DNA of 64,000 nt from Anaerolineaceae bacterium (GTDB lineage Bacteria; Chloroflexota; Anaerolineae; Aggregatilineales; Phototrophicaceae), in the NCBI GenBank assembly GCA_020634165.1, contig JACKCF010000001.1, forward strand, positions 1,364,001 to 1,428,000. The letters run 5' to 3'. Positions 60,313 to 64,000 of this stretch are shown in pieces. The notes under the pieces are model-generated. The model was not told the DNA's origin. It saw nothing but the letters and a program-made list of their open reading frames with translations, and made no database searches. Made by a program: the position numbers and the translations under genes. The first letter of the stretch is position 1. The number at the start of each line of letters is the position of its first letter.

Positions 60313-61149
60313 ATGACTTTGACGATTGATAGTACCGTTACGCTGAACAACGGCGTGGAGATGCCGATTTTTGGTCTGGGCGTTTGGCGCTCTGGCCAGG
60401 GTGCTGAAACCGAAAATGCCGTCAAGTGGGCGCTGGAAGCTGGTTACCGTGCGATTGATACCGCCGCGCTTTACCAGAATGAAGCTGAAGTAGGCAAGAT
60501 CGTAAAATCTGGCATCCGCCCCCGTGAAGAAATCTTCGTCACCAGCAAGGTCTGGGTTGACGATTTAAGCTACGAAGGCACCAAGGCTGCCTTCGATGCC
60601 AGCATGGACAAACTCGGCCTGGATTACGTCGATCTTTATCTGGTGCACTGGCCCGTGAGCGACTGGAAAGGGGCATGGCGCGCGCTCGAAGAAATCTACG
60701 AAAATACAGATCGCGTCCGCGCTATTGGCGTCAGCAACTTCCTCATTCATCACATGGAGGAACTGCTCTCATTCGCCAGGGTGCGTCCGGTCGTCAACCA
60801 GATTGAATATCATCCCTATTTGCAGTCGAAGGCACTCCATGCCTACTGCAAAGAGCAGGGCATTCCGCTAACTGCCTGGGCACCCATCATGAAGGGCAAA
60901 GTGCTGGAAGTGCCGGAATTAATCGCAATTGGCGAAAAGTACGGCAAATCTGCGGTGCAGGTAACCCTGCGCTGGATGCTGCAAACGGGCGTCATCACCA
61001 TTCCGAAGTCAGTCCACAAAGAGCGTGTCGACGCCAATTGTGATTTATACGACTTTGAACTCAGCGACGAAGAAATCGGCATAATCGACTCGCTTGACCA
61101 GGGAGACGAGGGTCGTATCGGCATTCATCCCGACAGATTTGGCGAATAA
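60313..61149 (+). CDS. Aldo/keto reductase (2,5-diketo-D-gluconate reductase-like)
   Basis: The 278-residue protein is a TIM-barrel aldo/keto reductase with the catalytic tetrad Asp of YRAIDTAALYQNE, its Tyr, the Lys of FVTSKVW and the His of YLVHWPV, plus IGVSNF, NQIEYHPYLQ and the NADPH-binding IPKSVHKERVDAN. It reduces small aldehydes or keto sugars with NADPH. It has its own promoter region (60206-60312) and a terminator after it, so it is not part of the haem operon. Confidence 0.9.
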   Translation: MTLTIDSTVTLNNGVEMPIFGLGVWRSGQGAETENAVKWALEAGYRAIDTAALYQNEAEVGKIVKSGIRPREEIFVTSKVWVDDLSYEGTKAAFDASMDKLGLDYVDLYLVHWPVSDWKGAWRALEEIYENTDRVRAIGVSNFLIHHMEELLSFARVRPVVNQIEYHPYLQSKALHAYCKEQGIPLTAWAPIMKGKVLEVPELIAIGEKYGKSAVQVTLRWMLQTGVITIPKSVHKERVDANCDLYDFELSDEEIGIIDSLDQGDEGRIGIHPDRFGE

Positions 61150-61169
61150 GGCCGATCCCACATAAACAA

Positions 61170-61196
61170 AAACAGCCCTCATAACGAGGGCTGTTT
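61170..61196. terminator. Bidirectional terminator between aldo/keto reductase and copper chaperone genes
   Basis: AAACAGCCCTC (61170-61180) and GAGGGCTGTTT (61186-61196) form a perfect 11-bp stem with loop ATAAC. The two flanking genes converge on it. Confidence 0.82.
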
Positions 61197-61219
61197 GCTT
61201 TAGAAAGAATGTGCTAGTC

Positions 61220-61423
61220 TTACGCAGGCGGATATTCAATCTCGGTCAAGGCGGCAACGATCTTATCCCAGTTGGCCGGCTCATTGTATTCGACCGTGAC
61301 CATCTTGGAATCAACTTCGCCCTTAACATAGGCAACGCCAGCCAGACCATTTAGTTCGTTTTCGATGGCGCTGACGCAGCCGCCACAACCGATATTGGGA
61401 ACCTGGAAAACCTTCTTTTCCAT
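61220..61423 (-). CDS. copZ: Heavy-metal-associated (HMA) domain copper chaperone, CopZ-like
   Basis: The 67-residue protein (start MEKKVFQVPNIG at 61423) is a single HMA domain with the metal-binding CGGC (in GCGGCVSAIENEL) and the usual ferredoxin-like fold. It should bind Cu(I) in the cytoplasm and hand it to CopA. AGGAGC lies 8 bp before the ATG; the frame also reaches an ATG at 61453. It is transcribed from a promoter whose spacer holds a CsoR-type palindrome almost the same as that of csoR-copA. Confidence 0.85.
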   Translation of the reverse strand: MEKKVFQVPNIGCGGCVSAIENELNGLAGVAYVKGEVDSKMVTVEYNEPANWDKIVAALTEIEYPPA

Positions 61424-61462
61424 GGGGGAATGCTCCTGAAAATAGGTTTGCAATGCACCTAT

Positions 61463-61491
61463 AGCATATACCCCCAGGGGTTTATTGTAAA
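61463..61491 (-). promoter_or_regulatory. copZ promoter with CsoR-type operator
   Basis: On the minus strand, TTTACA (61491-61486), a 17-bp spacer and TATGCT (61468-61463) form a promoter. The 20-bp site at 61466-61485 (ATATACCCCC, then AGGGGTTTAT on the plus strand) matches the csoR operator at 18 of 20 positions. It is placed between the boxes in the same way. Confidence 0.75.
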
Positions 61492-61549
61492 GGGATGCCA
61501 GTCACGTAAAATCCGTGCTGCATAGCATGGGTATCATACAGGAGGGAAC

Positions 61550-62290
61550 ATGGATTTGTTAAGCGCGCTCGCGGCTGGTAAACGGCTCTTTCGTCGCCAA
61601 ACCCTGGAAGATGCCGACCTGCGCGAAGCCGATCTAACCGAGGTCGTCATCAAAAATTCGACCTTCGCCAATTGTGATTTTCATATGGCGAATATGGTCG
61701 GCTGCCGCTTGGAAGACTGCACATTTACCAATTGCCGCTTCAGCGATGCGGACCTTAGCGAGGGGCAGTTCACGCGCTGCATATTTTATGCCCCGGACAA
61801 ACCCTGCTCGTTTGTCCGCGCGGATTTGCGCCATAGCAAGTGGGATGAGTGTGACGTTCGCCTATGTACATTTGAAAAAGCCCAGTTCCTGAAAGTGAAC
61901 TGGCAGCAGGTCAATGCCACCGGCGCCGTTTTCCTCAAGACTGAGTTCAAACAAGCGGTGACATTCCAGCAGTGCAACTTCTCCCTGGCGGATTTGCGGG
62001 ATGCCGACCTGCGTAAGTGTGACCTCAGTAAATGTGATTTCTCCCAGGCAGACCTGCGCGAAGCCCAGCTACGGGAAGCCAACATGACCACCTGTAACTT
62101 CGCCGGAACCAACATGGTCCATGCTCAGATACAAGGCGCTGATCTGCGCGGGGCCAATATCGCCAATTTCGATGTGCGCCACCTCGATCTGACGGATGTC
62201 AAGCTCTATGACGTGCAGGCCCAGGACATTGCTAAGAGTCTGGGTGCTAAACTTTTTGAACGTCCTATGCTCCCGCTACAGGATTTGTGA
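61550..62290 (+). CDS. Pentapeptide-repeat protein
   Basis: The 246-residue protein consists mostly of A(D/N)LxX-type repeats that form a right-handed quadrilateral beta-helix: LEDADLREADLTEVV, NCRFSDADLSEGQF, FSLADLRDADLRKCDL, FSQADLREAQLREANM and IQGADLRGANI. Its middle is richer in Cys and Phe. Some such proteins mimic DNA and protect gyrase (Qnr type), but most have no known role and nothing here points to one. GGAGGGA lies before the ATG. Confidence 0.88.
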   Translation: MDLLSALAAGKRLFRRQTLEDADLREADLTEVVIKNSTFANCDFHMANMVGCRLEDCTFTNCRFSDADLSEGQFTRCIFYAPDKPCSFVRADLRHSKWDECDVRLCTFEKAQFLKVNWQQVNATGAVFLKTEFKQAVTFQQCNFSLADLRDADLRKCDLSKCDFSQADLREAQLREANMTTCNFAGTNMVHAQIQGADLRGANIANFDVRHLDLTDVKLYDVQAQDIAKSLGAKLFERPMLPLQDL

Positions 62291-62335
62291 TATAACCTTA
62301 GCATTCATTACAGATCAGCAGGCTTGGAAGTATAC

Positions 62336-63286
62336 ATGTTGGAATTGGGTGGCGTCCTTATAGGGCTGGTATTGTTGTTTTTTGGTGGGAATTGGCTGGT
62401 AGAAGGCGCATCAAGATTAGCCAGATCGCTGGGTATTTCGCCGCTGGTGGTTGGCCTGACGGTCGTGGCATTGGGCACATCAGCACCGGAATTGCTGGTA
62501 AGCCTGAGCGCAGCCCTGAGTGGGTCGTCTGACATTGCTGTTGGTAACGTCGTCGGCTCTAATATTGCCAATATTGGCCTGATCCTGGGCATCAGCGGCC
62601 TGATCTATCCCATTAGTGTCCATGTTGATCTGCTCAAACGAGAAATTCCGATCATGCTGGTGGCATCGGTCGTTGCGGTTATTATGTTCCAGGATGGCCA
62701 GATTGGGCGGCTTGATGGCATCATTCTTGTAGCTGGCCTGATTGCTTTCATCAGCTTCATGGTGGTGTCGGCCCTGCGGGATCGCCGTATTCAACCGGAT
62801 CCGGTCGAAGAACAGCGCTTGCATCCTGTCAATGTCAATCGAACAACTGAAATGCTCCGCTTCGCACTGGGTCTGATTGTGCTGGCTGTTGGCGCTCAGA
62901 TTACAGTTGGCAATGCCACGCAGCTCGCGCGCAGCCTCGGCGTGAGTGAACTGGTCATCGGCATCACTCTGATTTCTATTGGTACCTCCCTGCCAGAGCT
63001 TGTCACGTCGATAATCGCGGCACTTAGCAAAAACAGCGACATCGCCATTGGCAATGTGGTTGGCTCCAATATTTTCAACCTGTTGGCGATCCTCGGCATC
63101 ACGGCGGTTGTTCGCCCGATAAATGTAAGCCCCCAGATAGCCGGTGGGGAAGCCCTGATGATGCTTGGCTTTAGTTTTTTGCTGCTGCCCTTTGTCATTA
63201 ATCGCGTATTGGGGCGACGGGAATCAATGATTTTCCTTGCAGCATATGTTGTATTTACCATCTACGCGGTGACAATCGCTGGCTGA
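62336..63286 (+). CDS. CaCA-family Na+/Ca2+ (cation) exchanger
   Basis: The product (316 residues) has about ten membrane helices and the two alpha-repeats of the family: VVALGTSAPELLVSLSAAL with GNVVGSNIANIGLILG, and ISIGTSLPELVTSIIAAL with GNVVGSNIFNLLAILG. The repeats carry the ion-binding Glu (GTSAPE, GTSLPE) and Asn. It exports Ca2+ in exchange for Na+ (or H+). The ATG at 62336 has GGAAG upstream; the frame opens earlier with a TTG at 62324. Confidence 0.9.
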   Translation: MLELGGVLIGLVLLFFGGNWLVEGASRLARSLGISPLVVGLTVVALGTSAPELLVSLSAALSGSSDIAVGNVVGSNIANIGLILGISGLIYPISVHVDLLKREIPIMLVASVVAVIMFQDGQIGRLDGIILVAGLIAFISFMVVSALRDRRIQPDPVEEQRLHPVNVNRTTEMLRFALGLIVLAVGAQITVGNATQLARSLGVSELVIGITLISIGTSLPELVTSIIAALSKNSDIAIGNVVGSNIFNLLAILGITAVVRPINVSPQIAGGEALMMLGFSFLLLPFVINRVLGRRESMIFLAAYVVFTIYAVTIAG

Positions 63287-63290
63287 GTTG

Positions 63291-64000
63291 TCAGTGGTCC
63301 TCCAGCAAAGCGCTAATTTCATCTCGCACCTCGCTGTCGCTTTCATGCGCCAGATGGTCACGCAGGGTGGCGCTAGCGGCATTTTCATCCAATTGATGCA
63401 GCGCCCAGGCTGCATGCCCCCGAACGAGGGGGGCATCATCTTTTAGCAGATTGCGTAGGTAGGGCACAAAACGGTCGTCGCCGCTGTTTCCGGCTGCGAT
63501 GCAGGCATTACGCACCAGTCGCCCGCGCTTAATCCGTAGAATTGGCGAGCCAATATACCGTGCTCGGAAGTCGGCCTCGGTCAGCGTCAGCAAAGCGGTG
63601 AGTTCTGGCGCGATAGTATGCAGTTCAGTTGGTGGTGCCTGCTTGAATTTAGGACTAAAGCGCTGGAATGGGCATACATCCTGGCAGATATCGCAGCCAT
63701 AAACCCAATTGCCAAAGTTGGCGCGTAATTCTCGCTCGATCCAACCTTTGTTCTCAATCGTGTGATAGCTGATGCAGCGTCGGGCATCCAGCACCTGCGG
63801 CTGTGGGAAGGCGTCCGTTGGGCAGGCATTCAGGCAGCGCGTACAGGTACCACACATGCTTTGCCGATGCGGAGTATCATATTCATCGACTTCCAGCGTG
63901 GTGATGATCTCTCCCAGGAAGAAGTTGCTGCCGCGCTGAGGATGGATCAGCATCGTATTCTTGCCGATGAAACCCATTCCGGCTTGCTGCCCATGACTGC
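63291..64000 (-). CDS. queG: Epoxyqueuosine reductase QueG, N-terminal part missing at the right edge
   Basis: The frame ends at 63291 and is open to the window edge, so only the C-terminal about 236 residues are seen. They begin SHGQQAGMGFIGKNTMLI, a family signature, and have two [4Fe-4S] sites: CGTCTRCLNACP and CISYHT ... CDICQDVCP. After this comes ARYIGSPILRIKRGRLVRNACIAAGN and a HEAT-like tail (VPYLRNLLKDDAPLVRGHAAWALHQL). The enzyme uses cobalamin to reduce epoxyqueuosine to queuosine in tRNA. It converges with the exchanger gene, with a 4-bp gap. Confidence 0.93.
   Translation of the reverse strand, partial: SHGQQAGMGFIGKNTMLIHPQRGSNFFLGEIITTLEVDEYDTPHRQSMCGTCTRCLNACPTDAFPQPQVLDARRCISYHTIENKGWIERELRANFGNWVYGCDICQDVCPFQRFSPKFKQAPPTELHTIAPELTALLTLTEADFRARYIGSPILRIKRGRLVRNACIAAGNSGDDRFVPYLRNLLKDDAPLVRGHAAWALHQLDENAASATLRDHLAHESDSEVRDEISALLEDH

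Noticed and set aside
1..64000. tRNA, rRNA, CRISPR, IS element and prophage
   Set aside because: I looked through the intergenic regions and found no cloverleaf-like or rRNA sequence, no regular repeat array, no transposase or integrase and no phage structural genes. Small RNAs without coding context could still be missed by eye.

Overview
The window is a gene-dense chromosomal segment of a free-living, heterotrophic, respiring bacterium. It is moderately GC-rich by eye and has no rRNA, tRNA, transposase, phage or CRISPR locus that I could see. The gene set suggests Chloroflexota (Anaerolineae-like): secreted FecR-like and SH3b proteins, a fused cytochrome b of bc type, a coproporphyrin-dependent (monoderm-type) haem pathway with a HemQ-Rieske fusion, and methylmalonyl-CoA epimerase. 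This assignment is inference from protein types. No marker gene settles it.

Layout. 1-7.9 kb: CYTH protein (cut by the left edge), a hypothetical, an MDR oxidoreductase, Nudix hydrolase, methylmalonyl-CoA epimerase, two tandem paralogous secreted proteins, an O-antigen-ligase-like membrane protein and a DUF302 protein. 8-12.2 kb: copper efflux (csoR, copA), an esterase-like gene, and a decayed copy of the copA 3' end. 12.4-27.9 kb: a phosphonate (C-P lyase) locus with two divergent arms around a PAS-PAS-GAF histidine kinase and NarL-type regulator. The minus arm is phnG-H-I-J-K-L, then an endonuclease/exonuclease/phosphatase-family protein and a DUF1045-like 2H phosphoesterase. The plus arm is a hexapeptide transferase, HAD hydrolase, phnC, phnE, phnD and phnM. 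28-38 kb: an unknown HhH-like protein, IMP dehydrogenase, an SDR with a divergent XRE regulator, a GH13 alpha-glucosidase, an alpha/beta hydrolase, a GHMP sugar kinase with GalU, and a DUF1905 protein. 38-42 kb: a respiratory operon (DUF5666-like protein, cytochrome b, Rieske protein, triheme cytochrome c). 42-48.5 kb: nucleoside hydrolase, MTA/SAH deaminase, GH39 glycosidase, a BNR beta-propeller with a MoaD/ThiS-like protein, and a methyltransferase. 48.7-60.2 kb: a nearly complete haem pathway (hemQ-Rieske, hemH, radical SAM, hemA, C, D, B, E, hemY/cgoX, hemL). 60.3-64 kb: aldo/keto reductase, a copper chaperone, a pentapeptide-repeat protein, a Na+/Ca2+ exchanger, and queG (cut by the right edge).

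Main points of interest. (1) PhnJ keeps the family sequence along its whole length but has only one cysteine in 321 residues. Three of the four conserved Cys that bind the [4Fe-4S] cluster and carry the catalytic thiol are replaced by Thr, Leu and Met. The C-P lyase chemistry here must therefore differ, or the protein has lost it. (2) An 8-mer, GGGGGACA, occurs twice upstream of phnG and once, inverted, upstream of the other phn arm. It flanks the kinase/regulator pair and is a candidate operator. (3) Near-identical CsoR-type palindromes sit between -35 and -10 boxes of csoR-copA (8.0 kb) and of the copper chaperone gene (61.5 kb), linking two loci 53 kb apart. (4) The haem cluster has both a HemQ (with a Rieske domain fused on) and an AhbD/NirJ-like radical SAM protein preceded by a CRP/FNR-family box. 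These could be oxygen-dependent and oxygen-independent routes for the same last step. (5) Several small structured repeats occur between genes: a family of GAGGCGCA/TGCGCCTC hairpins, a 67-bp leader-like repeat with one compensatory base change, and a 220-bp inverted-repeat element between phnI and phnJ.
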